Of a stretch of DNA of 64,000 bases, positions 23,931-33,378 are shown piece after piece. How positions within the stretch are numbered: position 1 is the first letter of the stretch; every line of letters begins with the position of its first letter. The position numbers and the translations under genes were made by a program. Below the pieces are notes generated by a model that was given only the letters and a program-made list of their open reading frames with translations, made no database searches and was not told the DNA's origin. Origin of the DNA: ENR-C20 sp942493145 (GTDB lineage Bacteria; Bacillota; Clostridia; Acetivibrionales; DTU013); NCBI GenBank assembly GCA_942493145.1, contig OW818679.1, positions 3,720,001 through 3,784,000 of the forward strand, written 5' to 3'.

Positions 23931-26900
23931 CTACCCCACAATCAGCTTATTGGTCTTCTTAAGGTATTTTGCCGGAATAGGTCTGTGCAGCCTCCAAATG
24001 ATGTTCATTGGATAATTCCCATAATGGCTTACATAATCTGCAAGCCCCAAAAAAGTATATGGCAGTGCTCCTGCAGAATCAGATTTAAATTCTCTTACGA
24101 AAAGCAATATCTTGCTTCCTGATTTCTTGTGATTTATGTACCTTTGTCCCGTTTTTGATGAATCACTCGTTGTGCTCTGACTTTGCCAGTGGAATAAATA
24201 CTCACTTTCCGAATAATCTTTATACATAGTCGTTGGTGAGTAGTCCTTGTCCGATTTATTGAGTGTGATAAAGAATAAGTCCACTCCTTTATCCTGAAGA
24301 TATTTGACACCCTCGCGCACTGTACTCGGCTTCATAAAGTCCAGCGCAACCAATATTTGATCCCTTGTATATGAGCAATGCAAATCGAGTACGTTATCAG
24401 TACCAAGATGAACATCCTCGTCTATAAAATCTATTCTTTCCTTACATATTTTTAAAATTTCAATAAGTTCGTTGAAAAGTATTGGATTCTCTTTGAGCCT
24501 AGCGATACCTTTAATGTAGGAGGTAAATCCGCTCACCTCAAGCTCTTTTTGATATATTGTATAAAAGATCATAACCATGAATTTCTTTTCTCGCTCTGAT
24601 AATTCATTCCATATTAATGTTTCGATTCTGGGTAAGCTTTCAAGTAAAAAATCGATCCACCGTCTGGAATCTATATCACAAATTCGTGTGAATGCTTTTT
24701 TCATCAGCTCTTCACCAGCCTCAAAAAAATCATCGGATACATGCGCAGCCACACATAGCCGTGAAAATGAATCCTTCTCGTATACTTTTTTAATGTCGAT
24801 ATGATAAAATCCAATAAAGTTTGTCAGAGTTAGCTTTAATCCGGAATCTTCTTCAAACGAAGCTATTCTGGAAATAAAACTTGCCCTATAACCAATAGCA
24901 TTTTTGATGTTTTCAAGAATATGTTGCTTAGCCACTTTTTCCAATTGTATAAAACAACCTTTTGGCAGAGACATAAACCCATCTTTTACTTCTCTTTGCA
25001 CACTTCTTGAAGTGTTAGCCAATAGGGCTTTAAATTTTTCTTCAAAATTATACTTTTTATTAGCCTGCCCAATGAAATCAAGTACTGTCAGGCATTCTTT
25101 TTTTTCATAAAGTCTTAAGCCTCTTCCCAACTGCTGCAAAAAGACTGTCAAGCTCTCTGTAGGTCTGAGGAACAGGATAGTATTAACCTCTGGTATGTCT
25201 ACACCTTCATTATATAAATCAACCACGAAAATAAATCGTATTTCATTTTTAACAAGTTTACTTTTTGCTAAACTTCTTTCCTTTTCTTGCGTAAATCCAG
25301 TCAGGCATATTGAGGGAATACTAGCTTTATTGAAGACATGGGTCATATATAATGCATGCTCAACAGATACGCAAAACCCAAGACCTTTTATTTCATTGAC
25401 ATCCGTACAATACTTATTGATAGCATTAATGGTTAGCATTGCCCTCATGTCATTTCCTGTGAGGATTTTATCCAGTTCGCTTTTGTCATAGCCGTTTCTG
25501 CTCCATTTGATAGAGTTCAAATCCACATTATCAGTTACCCCAAAGTATTGAAATGGGCAGAGTAATTTTCTGTCTATAGCCTCCGGCAACCTGATTTCGG
25601 CAGCTATTCGATTGTCAAAATACTCTATAATGCTCTTCCCATCCATTCTTTCGGGTGTAGCAGTCAATCCCAGCAGTATTTTCGGTTGATAATACTCCAG
25701 AAGTTTTTGATAAATGGGTGCTGCTGCATGGTGAAACTCATCAATTACAATATAGTCATAAAACACACTCGTCGTAAGTTTATGAAAATCTTTAGAATTA
25801 AAGGTTTGAATAGAAATAAATAAATGATTAATACTTTCTGGAGTATAATTTCCTACAAACAAATCTCCAAAATTCGCATCCTTCAGAACTGCTCTGAAAC
25901 ATGATCTACTTTGTTTTAGTATCTCTTCTCTATGAGCTACAAAAAGCAGCCTGCAAGGTTTCCCTTTGTTCTCCAGCGTAAAATATTTATAATCAAATGC
26001 AGAAATTACGGTTTTTCCAGTACCGGTAGCTGCCACTACAAGATTACGGTAGTGTCCTTTTACTTTACGCTCAGCCTCAAGTTTTTCCAATATTTCTGCT
26101 TGAAACGGATAAGGATTTATATCAAAACCAAATATCGAGTTATCTATGTTGAAATTTCTCTCAGCTCTAATTGCATTCTCTAGCTTTATCTTGTCACCTT
26201 CTGAATAAGTAGAAAATTCCTCCGAATTCCAATAGCTTTCAAATGTTGCGCTGATTTTATCAATAGTGTCAGGTAGATCTTTTGCAGTAATCTTCACATT
26301 CCATTCAAGTCCGCTAGAAATTGCTACATTGGATAAATTTGATGAGCCCACATATGCTGTTGTGTATCCTGTATCCCTATAGAAAACATAAGTTTTTGCA
26401 TGCAGCCTTGTGCGTTTGGTATCATAGCTGATTTTAACACTGGTATTCTGGAGTTGCTCCAATGCTTCTACAGCTTTGGTATCTGTAGCGCCCATATATG
26501 AAGTGGTTATTATCCTCAATCTGCCCCCATTGGAAGTAAATGCCTTTAGTTCTTCAATTATTAGCCTTAAGCCACTCCACTTTATGAAGGAAACCAGCAT
26601 ATCTATACTGTCGCAGGATAAAATCTCTTTTTTTAATTCCAAAAACATACTGGGCTCATGAAGTGCCCCTGTGAACAATGAGCTTCGGGAAATTGAAGTA
26701 ACTGGTCTTATTATCTCAATTTTTTCATTAATAGCGTGGATGGAATTTTCCTTTTTCGTTAAGGCCATCAGAAGCTTCGCTTGTATATCCACAAAAAGAT
26801 CTATGTACCGGTCGCTTTTTGTTGTACTAACAATATGTTGTATAAGTGTATTACACAATTGTATTTGACCTTGAATGCCTCCACCATTATCTTTAACATT

Positions 26901-27074
26901 TTCCATTGCCTTTTCAATTATATTTGAAATATATTGAGCTAATACTTTTGAAGCCTCTTCCTCATCAATTGATTCAAGCACTGCATTGTCGCTTAATGCT
27001 TCAATTTCTTTTGAAATCGCTTTATTTAATACATGTTCATATATTCCCGAAGGTAGTTTATTGGTTTCTTTCAT
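23931..27074 (-). CDS. PLD-nuclease / SF2 helicase / DUF3427 fusion protein
   Basis: A 1047-residue multidomain protein. An N-terminal helical part is followed by a phospholipase-D-like nuclease domain with RLHAKTYVF and GSSNLS near 220-245. Next come the helicase halves: Walker A AATGTGKT near 350, DEFHHAAAP, GLTATPERMDG, and QQLGRGLR near 660. The C-terminal 250 residues match DUF3427 (ILVALDFMKPSTVREGVKYL, LLFVREFKSD, YPMNIIWRLHRPIP). Such proteins are thought to act as nucleic-acid-remodelling defence factors; the direct activity is not established to my knowledge. GGAGGAGTATT precedes the ATG. It is the first gene of the operon with Nudix and HNH, next to Wadjet. Confidence 0.88.
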   Translation of the reverse strand: MKETNKLPSGIYEHVLNKAISKEIEALSDNAVLESIDEEEASKVLAQYISNIIEKAMENVKDNGGGIQGQIQLCNTLIQHIVSTTKSDRYIDLFVDIQAKLLMALTKKENSIHAINEKIEIIRPVTSISRSSLFTGALHEPSMFLELKKEILSCDSIDMLVSFIKWSGLRLIIEELKAFTSNGGRLRIITTSYMGATDTKAVEALEQLQNTSVKISYDTKRTRLHAKTYVFYRDTGYTTAYVGSSNLSNVAISSGLEWNVKITAKDLPDTIDKISATFESYWNSEEFSTYSEGDKIKLENAIRAERNFNIDNSIFGFDINPYPFQAEILEKLEAERKVKGHYRNLVVAATGTGKTVISAFDYKYFTLENKGKPCRLLFVAHREEILKQSRSCFRAVLKDANFGDLFVGNYTPESINHLFISIQTFNSKDFHKLTTSVFYDYIVIDEFHHAAAPIYQKLLEYYQPKILLGLTATPERMDGKSIIEYFDNRIAAEIRLPEAIDRKLLCPFQYFGVTDNVDLNSIKWSRNGYDKSELDKILTGNDMRAMLTINAINKYCTDVNEIKGLGFCVSVEHALYMTHVFNKASIPSICLTGFTQEKERSLAKSKLVKNEIRFIFVVDLYNEGVDIPEVNTILFLRPTESLTVFLQQLGRGLRLYEKKECLTVLDFIGQANKKYNFEEKFKALLANTSRSVQREVKDGFMSLPKGCFIQLEKVAKQHILENIKNAIGYRASFISRIASFEEDSGLKLTLTNFIGFYHIDIKKVYEKDSFSRLCVAAHVSDDFFEAGEELMKKAFTRICDIDSRRWIDFLLESLPRIETLIWNELSEREKKFMVMIFYTIYQKELEVSGFTSYIKGIARLKENPILFNELIEILKICKERIDFIDEDVHLGTDNVLDLHCSYTRDQILVALDFMKPSTVREGVKYLQDKGVDLFFITLNKSDKDYSPTTMYKDYSESEYLFHWQSQSTTSDSSKTGQRYINHKKSGSKILLFVREFKSDSAGALPYTFLGLADYVSHYGNYPMNIIWRLHRPIPAKYLKKTNKLIVG

Positions 27075-27551
27075 AATACTCCTCCAACTATTTGTCGCAA
27101 TGTGCTTTAATCTTTTTCATATTTTTTTCAATCATGTCAAACAATCTTCTATGGATATTTGAATAATGGTATAACGAACTTAATCTATAGCTATAGTACA
27201 CCCATTCCTATATAACCTATTCTCAATATATATAATACACTCTTATTCTCTATAATTATCTAGATTCCTGCAAAGAAATGGATTCTTCGGCTCCTCTGTG
27301 CTTTCCTATATCAGTCTCAGCTAACACGCAAAGTATAACTAGAATCTCAGTTTATTTTTCAAGCAAACCTATAAATGAGACATTTCCATTGTCAGTGCAC
27401 AAAGTCTGCTATGGTAGGTACGAAACCACCCTGTCATCATCGACCATGAATAGCTTAGTTACTTAATTATCAATGCATGCTATTGATTGTTGCTTAAGAA
27501 TAGTGAACTTTGTTATACTGGTTCTATTAAAACTGTAAGGAGTTGCTTATT
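27075..27551. other. Divergent intergenic region
   Basis: This 477-base spacer separates the divergent helicase operon and flavoprotein gene. The left half is AT-rich (27150-27260) with several TATA-like boxes. TTGCTT (27490-27495), an 18-base spacer and TATACT (27514-27519) form a promoter for the flavoprotein gene. A 62-codon ORF on the plus strand (27278-27466) lacks a ribosome site and is not called. Confidence 0.5.
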
Positions 27552-29084
27552 ATGAAAAAGATGGAAGCTGATATAGTTATTGTGGCCGGGGGCATGTCCG
27601 GCTTGACTGCAGCTACTCAGGCAGCTGAGAAGGGCGCAAAGGTCGTCGTATTTGAAAAGGGCTCGACCACGGGTGGAGCTGCAAATATGGGTATGGCCTT
27701 TTTTGCTGTCGAAAGCAAATACCAAAGAGACCAGATGTACGAATGGACAAAGGATGATGCCTTTAACTTCTTTATGGAGTATGTTCACTGGCGTTCAGAC
27801 GCAAAGCTGGTCCGCAGATGGTTCAATATGTCAGCCTCAACCGTAGAATGGCTGGAAGATATGGGAGTAGAGTTCCTGGGAGCATTCAAATACTTTCAGG
27901 ATAGTCACTGTACCCAGCATATGATCAAACTTCCTGGTGCCACAAAGCCTGCAGAACGTCAAGCCTCTTACATGATCAAGCTGATGACCGATCACGCCAT
28001 GGATCTGGGCGTTGAGTTTTGTTTCCGGACCCCGGTCAGGGAAATTCTCACCGGCGATAAAGGTCAGGTACTTGGTGTCATAGCTGTGGACGAAAAAGGC
28101 GAGGAAGTTGAATGTCTAGCCGATGCTGTAGTCGTTGCAACCGGCGGCTTTGGCAATAATGTTAACATGATAAAGGAATACCTTGGCTTCGAGTGGGGCA
28201 AGGATATGTTCACTTTCCGTATTCCAGGCGTCGACGGCGACGGCATGAAGATGGTCTGGGCAATAGGTGGTGCCAAGACACCGGTAAACATGGAGATTAC
28301 CTATAACACCCCCGGCCTCACCGACATCTACAAGACCCTGTCTGAGACAATGCGCCAGCCTTCCTCTCTCATGGTCAACATCCAGGGCCTGCGTTTCATC
28401 AATGAGAGGATCATGAACAACACCACCTACACCGGCAACTCAATTCTCCAGCAGACAGGCAACTGTGCTTTCTCCATCATCGGCAGCACAGGCATAGATT
28501 ATATGCGCAAACACGGCCTGGACTATATTACATACCACCAGGGCGTCAAGGACCTGGACAGATGGGACAGAGAAAAGGAAGCCTACCTGTCAGGCTCTGC
28601 AATTGAGCAAACAGGTCTCGCCGCTCTCCATGACAACCTTGACACTGTGGAAGAAGCTCAGACAAACTTCTGGGAATGCAGCAGTCTTGAAGAGGTTTCA
28701 AAGGTCACCGGCATCAACTATGAGAACCTGAAAAAGACCGTCGAGCGTTATAATTCAATGGCAGGCGCCTATGACGAGGATTTTGTCAAACCGGATAAAT
28801 ACATGCGCCCCATCACTGGCGAAAAGTACTATGTATCACGCCACTTTCCTTCAGGATACGGCAGTCTGGGCGGCATAAAGGTCAACCACAACATGGAAGT
28901 CCTGGACACTGTGGACAACAAGATCCCTGGGTTATATGCATGTGGAACCGATAGCGCTACTGTTTTTAGTGACAGCTATTGCTTCTACAACCCCGGCTCT
29001 ACCATGAGCTATGCTCTCAACTCCGGGCGTATCGCAGGTATGGAAGCATGGGACTACATTGAAAGCGAAGATTTCGTCCAGTAA
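27552..29084 (+). CDS. FAD-dependent reductase (fumarate reductase flavoprotein type)
   Basis: A 510-residue soluble flavoprotein of the FAD-binding-2 family (fumarate reductase, urocanate reductase, ketosteroid dehydrogenase relatives). Seen: the dinucleotide-binding start ADIVIVAGGMSGLTAA, the acidic ribose-binding VVVFEKGSTTGG, VVATGGFGNN, and the C-terminal GGIKVNHNMEVL and GLYACGTDS. The first glycine of G-x-G-x-x-G is replaced by Ala. No signal peptide or haem motif is present. AAGGAG before ATG 27552 argues against the upstream TTG. Third codon positions look clearly richer in G and C than in the neighbouring AT-rich genes, so it may be acquired or highly expressed. A terminator follows. 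Confidence 0.82.
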   Translation: MKKMEADIVIVAGGMSGLTAATQAAEKGAKVVVFEKGSTTGGAANMGMAFFAVESKYQRDQMYEWTKDDAFNFFMEYVHWRSDAKLVRRWFNMSASTVEWLEDMGVEFLGAFKYFQDSHCTQHMIKLPGATKPAERQASYMIKLMTDHAMDLGVEFCFRTPVREILTGDKGQVLGVIAVDEKGEEVECLADAVVVATGGFGNNVNMIKEYLGFEWGKDMFTFRIPGVDGDGMKMVWAIGGAKTPVNMEITYNTPGLTDIYKTLSETMRQPSSLMVNIQGLRFINERIMNNTTYTGNSILQQTGNCAFSIIGSTGIDYMRKHGLDYITYHQGVKDLDRWDREKEAYLSGSAIEQTGLAALHDNLDTVEEAQTNFWECSSLEEVSKVTGINYENLKKTVERYNSMAGAYDEDFVKPDKYMRPITGEKYYVSRHFPSGYGSLGGIKVNHNMEVLDTVDNKIPGLYACGTDSATVFSDSYCFYNPGSTMSYALNSGRIAGMEAWDYIESEDFVQ

Positions 29085-29112
29085 AGAATTATTACCTCAT
29101 TTGAATGTTAGT

Positions 29113-29156
29113 TGATTTGAATTCTAGAAGATTTGAATTGAATTCTAGTAGATTTG
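29113..29156 (+). repeat. Short degenerate tandem repeat between genes
   Basis: GATTTGAATTCTAGAA-type units occur about two and a half times between the flavoprotein stop and its terminator. It is one of several intergenic minisatellites in the window. Confidence 0.6.
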
Positions 29157-29182
29157 AAACCGGCCGATTAAGGCCGGTTTTT
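29157..29182. terminator. Bidirectional terminator
   Basis: AAACCGGCC and GGCCGGTTT form a perfect 9-bp stem around GATTAA, flanked by T-rich sequence on the plus side and A-rich on the other. It can end both the flavoprotein gene and the convergent von Willebrand gene. Confidence 0.8.
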
Positions 29183-29187
29183 AATTA

Positions 29188-29847
29188 TCATTTCGCCTTT
29201 TTTTTGCCTCGTCGTGCAAAGTCCATATCAATATCTGCTTTCCAATTATCTGCGATTGGCCTGCTTGCCCTCAGCTCACTGATCACATTGCTGACCGCTT
29301 CATAGTTAAGCCTTGTTCCCTCGGCATCAGAATTATAGTTCGCTGCTCTTTCTGCGCTGATGCCAAACTTTGCAGCTGTAGAAACTGCATCAATGTTTGC
29401 TCCCAAAAAAATGAACTCCCAACCATATTTTTCTTTCTCCACTTCAATCATTTTCTTAATCTTTTCAGAGCTGTACTCACGGCTGGCGTTTTCCATTCCA
29501 TCAGTTGTAATAACAAACATTACCTTATCTGCCCGTTGCTCCTCGCTTGTATGCCTCTGTGCGTTTGCTGTCTTATGAATGGTTTTTCCGATAGCATCCA
29601 GTAGTGCAGTGCTGCCGCCAACAAAGTAATCCTTTTCAGTTATAGGCCTGATGCCCTTGATGTTGATTCTGTCATGAAGAAGCTCGTAGTTGTCATCGAA
29701 GAGTACAGTTGTTACAATTGCTTCGCATGGTTCAGCCTGCTGTTTTCTTAACATTGCATTATAACCGCCTATGGTGTCACTTTCCAGCCCAGACATAGAA
29801 CCGCTTTTATCAAGGATAAATACCAATTCTGTAATGTTTGTTTTCAT
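29188..29847 (-). CDS. von Willebrand factor A domain protein
   Basis: A 219-residue cytoplasmic vWA protein. The metal-dependent adhesion site is intact: FILDKSGSMSG (D-x-S-x-S), a Thr in the GGSTALLDAIG loop, and MFVITTDGMENAS. Relatives of the TerY type are common in Firmicutes, but their partner is usually unknown. ATG 29847 is chosen because GGAGGATAACGAA precedes it. The C-terminus is basic (DFARRGKKKAK). It lies 76 bases downstream of the macrodomain gene on the same strand, which suggests a shared role in stress or ADP-ribose signalling, but that is inference. Confidence 0.85.
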   Translation of the reverse strand: MKTNITELVFILDKSGSMSGLESDTIGGYNAMLRKQQAEPCEAIVTTVLFDDNYELLHDRINIKGIRPITEKDYFVGGSTALLDAIGKTIHKTANAQRHTSEEQRADKVMFVITTDGMENASREYSSEKIKKMIEVEKEKYGWEFIFLGANIDAVSTAAKFGISAERAANYNSDAEGTRLNYEAVSNVISELRASRPIADNWKADIDMDFARRGKKKAK

Positions 29848-29923
29848 TTCGTTATCCTCCATTTCTTTGATGATTAAAGGATAACAATTTCAGTGAGCTG
29901 ATTGGTCGCTTGCGAAGCGACAA

Positions 29924-30955
29924 TTATGCGCCCAGCAGAACCTGGTCAAAAGCGAACAAAGCCTCGTTTATCTCATAGATGTTATAATTGCCTTCTTCAA
30001 TAAAATACTCAATAATTACATCAAATTTGTTGCTGTGCGATATCGTGTATCCTGCTTTACACAGGAGATCACGAGTTTCGTCCAGATTCAGCTCAAGAGC
30101 AATGGCAAATGCTATTGCTGTGACCTTGCTTGGATTATAATCTTTATCGCTGCGGATTTTTGAAAACAGCTTACGGTCAATATTGGCTCTTTTATAAGTT
30201 TCCACATCTGTCATACCTTTTTCATCAATAAGACGCAGCAGCATTTGCGAAAAGGATTCATCCAGATGGCTCATAACATCATCAAGACTGCGTTTTTTCT
30301 TTGATTCCGGCATACTTTGACTGACATCACATGATTGTTCAAACTCATGTATACTATGTATATCATCAATTTGTTGGCGTTCGTACGTCTCTATGTTTCT
30401 TCGGCGTTGACTGATGTGATGTTCTTCAACATAGTTATCGTCAATGTATTTTTCAATGGCAGAAAAGAGTTTTTCACTCAACGCAAAGGCTTTCTTATCA
30501 TATACAACTAGATAAACCGTCATTTCGTGGTTTAAAAGAAATTCGCCGATTGAAGAAATTGCAATTTGAAGTGCCCGATCCTTGGGATAACCATAGATGC
30601 CGGAAGAGATCAGGGGAAAAGCTATAGATTCGCACTTGTTCTGTAATGCAAGTGTCATTGAGTTTATATAACAGTTATGTAAAAGAAGCGCCTCGTCCGA
30701 AGTACCGCCCTGCCATACAGGACCAACCGTATGAATGATGAACCTGGCAGGCAGACCGTATCCGCTTGTGATAACAGCCTCGCCGACTTCGCACTTTCCG
30801 ATGCTGTCGCATTCCGCTTGCAGCTTTTCATCTCCCGCAGCAGAGAAGATGGCGCCACATACACCCCCGCCCATCTTCAGGGATGTATTTGCGGCATTGA
30901 CAATAGCGTCAACGGGCATTTTGACAATATCATTCCTTATTATTTGCAGTGGCAT
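29924..30955 (-). CDS. Macrodomain protein with a C-terminal helical regulator-like domain
   Basis: A 343-residue protein. Residues 1-170 form a macrodomain that binds or hydrolyses ADP-ribose adducts: DAIVNAANTSLKMGGGVCGA, FIIHTVGPVW and SSGIYGYP. Residues 230-340 are helical (SQMLLRLIDEKGMTDVETYK, RKLFSKIRSDKDYNPSK), a pattern like a lambda-repressor-type helix-turn-helix domain seen in clostridial relatives. ATG 30955 starts at the usual macrodomain beginning; ATG 30961 is equally possible, and AGGAGAAGG serves both. It could read ADP-ribose signals and alter transcription. The neighbouring vWA gene may be cotranscribed. Confidence 0.85.
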   Translation of the reverse strand: MPLQIIRNDIVKMPVDAIVNAANTSLKMGGGVCGAIFSAAGDEKLQAECDSIGKCEVGEAVITSGYGLPARFIIHTVGPVWQGGTSDEALLLHNCYINSMTLALQNKCESIAFPLISSGIYGYPKDRALQIAISSIGEFLLNHEMTVYLVVYDKKAFALSEKLFSAIEKYIDDNYVEEHHISQRRRNIETYERQQIDDIHSIHEFEQSCDVSQSMPESKKKRSLDDVMSHLDESFSQMLLRLIDEKGMTDVETYKRANIDRKLFSKIRSDKDYNPSKVTAIAFAIALELNLDETRDLLCKAGYTISHSNKFDVIIEYFIEEGNYNIYEINEALFAFDQVLLGA

Positions 30956-31075
30956 AGTCATCCTTCTCCTTTCGTAAACTTTCTTCAGGTTCGTTATAAT
31001 CAAAACATATGAAAAATGCTGGAGTTTGGTTGATCTCTCCAGCAATAATAACCTATAAAAATCTTGCTCATAAGC

Positions 31076-31261
31076 TCATTTTTCAGATTTTCTATACACA
31101 TTAAGACCAATTTTGATATCTTCTTTCTCAGGTATGGAAACATTACCTTCTGTTGAGCCGATAATAATACTTTTCCCCGAAGATGATACTCCAAACTCCT
31201 TTGATATATCAACCGTTATTGTCAGTATACTACCGTTCAGCTTCATTTCACAATTTTTCAT
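31076..31261 (-). CDS. Small conserved protein of unknown function
   Basis: A 61-residue acidic/basic mixed protein (MKNCEMKLNGSILTITVDIS, FGVSSSGKSIIIGSTEGN, SIPEKEDIKIGLNVY). GAGGAGG lies 9-10 bases before the ATG. I recall similar short proteins in other clostridia but no assigned function. The beta-strand-rich pattern and lack of a signal peptide suggest a small cytoplasmic beta-barrel. It is transcribed toward the macrodomain gene. Confidence 0.65.
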   Translation of the reverse strand: MKNCEMKLNGSILTITVDISKEFGVSSSGKSIIIGSTEGNVSIPEKEDIKIGLNVYRKSEK

Positions 31262-31325
31262 TGGAATGTCCTCCTCATAATATCTGTTTTAATAATTATA
31301 CCGTCATTTTAATTGTTTTGGCAAA

Positions 31326-31907
31326 TTATTCTATCTGACAAGCATTATTAATATAGTGCTCCGTCGCATTCATACTTGGCTTTATTATCGAAGGGTTTCC
31401 ATAGACTATTGAATTGGCCGGTACATCGCAATTGACATGGGAATTCGGTGCGATTAAAACATTATCGCCTATTGTGATGTTCCCGGCCACGACAGAATTA
31501 ATCCCGAAATATACGTTATTGCCGATAGTGGGTACCCCTTTTCTTTTGCCCCTGTTTTGCTGCCCGATGGTTACCCCCTTGTGGAGGTTTATATTCCGGC
31601 CCAATGTAACGGAAGGGTTGATGGTGATACCGTTGAAATGGCCTATATACAGCCCTGGCCCAAAATTCACCGAAAAAGGTATCTCGGAATTGTGATCCCA
31701 GACCAGCTTCAATTTCAGGAGAATCCCAATCAGCCGCAGTCTCTGCCTGTTCTTGTGGATATAGTGATAATGTCCCAATCTGTGAAAGACAATAAATCTT
31801 ATGATAGAATCCGATAATATTTTTTTAAGTATCAGGCTTCTGGTAGCATTATTCATCCCATATCTGGCAAAGTCACTCCTTATGAGCTCCAGCACTTCCC
31901 TGTTCAA
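31326..31907 (-). CDS. Serine acetyltransferase-like hexapeptide acyltransferase
   Basis: A 193-residue left-handed beta-helix acyltransferase (hexapeptide repeats from about residue 75: PSVTLGRNINLHKGVTIG, PTIGNNVYFGINSVVAGN, NITIGDNVLIAPNSHV). It is like CysE and sugar O-acetyltransferases, with the catalytic His probably in NLHKGVTIG. As the last gene of the exopolysaccharide locus it probably acetylates a sugar or the finished polymer, not serine. It is 4 bases downstream of the polymerase gene. Confidence 0.8.
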   Translation of the reverse strand: MNREVLELIRSDFARYGMNNATRSLILKKILSDSIIRFIVFHRLGHYHYIHKNRQRLRLIGILLKLKLVWDHNSEIPFSVNFGPGLYIGHFNGITINPSVTLGRNINLHKGVTIGQQNRGKRKGVPTIGNNVYFGINSVVAGNITIGDNVLIAPNSHVNCDVPANSIVYGNPSIIKPSMNATEHYINNACQIE

Positions 31908-31911
31908 TTTT

Positions 31912-33378
31912 TCAATCCTCCCCGATATCCTTCAATACCCGTAAGCTTACGAGCCTCACCGCTCCTTCTCTCTTAAGGTATTCCGCTATAGCTATCCCCA
32001 GGCCGATCACAATCCAAAGGTAAATGTTCGATGCCGAAGGGAAAAAGCTCCTGCCTGTCAATCCGCTTAATAGATAGCAAACTACACTGACAGTGCATCC
32101 ATCCAGCAGGCCGGCATGATATGGGGAAACCGTCCGGTATCTGGTTGCAATTCTTCTGAACCAGACGATAACTACAGCGAAAAATGCCAGGAATACAAGC
32201 AGGCCGGCAATGCCCATGTCAAGGATACAGTCGAGATACATATTGTGGGCATGTGTGACCAATGACATCCTTCCCTGTTGCCAGGCCGCAGTATCAATTA
32301 TGCCGAACCTCCCCGAACCGAAGAGCAATACGCCGGGGCTGTCTGCCAGTTCAGCCAGCAGGGGCTTCCATATGTATTCCAGTCTTCCTGAGGTCAACTC
32401 ATCATAGTTGCCGGTGCCTATTCCGGTCACCGCCCTGTCAACCACCATTCCGGGCAGCAGGAAATATACCGCAAGACCCAAAACTATTGCAATTAAAGGA
32501 ATCCACTTAAGTTTTCCCGAGAAATATACATATAGGAAAAAGCCTGCCGGCAGGATGAAGTAGGCTGTTCTTGAAAAGCATAACAGGGTGCCTGTTATTA
32601 TCAGGGCGAGTGTAAAAAGCGCAAGGAAAGACTTTTTGTATAACGCCCAGGCCATTATGACCGGGAATGAAAGTATGCAGAAGTTTGCAAAATCATTGCC
32701 GTGCAGCCCGGTAAATCCTCCTATGGCTGAACGTATCACCTCAAAGTCGCTCCTGTCGGTTATTTTGAACAGGTATATGAAAATCAGGCAACCCAGCAGC
32801 AGTATTACAGAAACCGCCAGGGTCTTAAGAAGCTTGTCGATGCCGGCGCTGTCCCTGTAAAAACAAGCTATGGAAATAAGGGGTATGAATGCTGTGACGG
32901 TCCACGCCACATACTGGGTTATATAACTGAATACCGGCAATTCGCCTGCATAGTTGTCGGTAAACGCCTTTAATGCATAATCCCCCGACCTTATCCAGGC
33001 TATGGCATAAAAACCAAGCATGATGACAATGAGTACACTCAATACCGGCATTATTTTATGGGGCTTTTTATATAGTATAAAATAGCCCGCAAATATGATA
33101 AGCAGTATGACCTGAAGCTTCATCCCGATAATCCCCGGCAGAAGTCCGGCCAGAATCGGCATGCAGCTTAAGGGCAATATGATGATGTACATCATGAAAC
33201 CCAAATCCGCGTCCCTGCTGAATGCAAAAAGGGCCAGACAGCCCACCAGTACCGCGAAGGCATATATGATGTTAACAGCACACAGCAGCAGGTATGCACA
33301 GGCTATGACAGAAAACAAGATAGTCAATAGAACGAACCTGTTTTTAAGAGGTGACAGAATGGTATCCTTTTTGATCAT
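31912..33378 (-). CDS. O-antigen ligase/Wzy-like polysaccharide polymerase
   Basis: A 488-residue integral membrane protein with about 12 hydrophobic segments and a large extracytoplasmic loop near 340-400 that contains the family pattern THAHNMYLDCILDMGIAGL. Wzy polymerases join repeat units flipped to the outer face. It is the only polymerase candidate in the locus. Its start overlaps the end of the upstream glycosyltransferase gene by 4 bases. Confidence 0.85.
   Translation of the reverse strand: MIKKDTILSPLKNRFVLLTILFSVIACAYLLLCAVNIIYAFAVLVGCLALFAFSRDADLGFMMYIIILPLSCMPILAGLLPGIIGMKLQVILLIIFAGYFILYKKPHKIMPVLSVLIVIMLGFYAIAWIRSGDYALKAFTDNYAGELPVFSYITQYVAWTVTAFIPLISIACFYRDSAGIDKLLKTLAVSVILLLGCLIFIYLFKITDRSDFEVIRSAIGGFTGLHGNDFANFCILSFPVIMAWALYKKSFLALFTLALIITGTLLCFSRTAYFILPAGFFLYVYFSGKLKWIPLIAIVLGLAVYFLLPGMVVDRAVTGIGTGNYDELTSGRLEYIWKPLLAELADSPGVLLFGSGRFGIIDTAAWQQGRMSLVTHAHNMYLDCILDMGIAGLLVFLAFFAVVIVWFRRIATRYRTVSPYHAGLLDGCTVSVVCYLLSGLTGRSFFPSASNIYLWIVIGLGIAIAEYLKREGAVRLVSLRVLKDIGED

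Noticed and set aside
27278..27466. Plus-strand 62-codon ORF in the divergent spacer
   Set aside because: No ribosome site, no recognisable motif, and it lies in the expected regulatory region.
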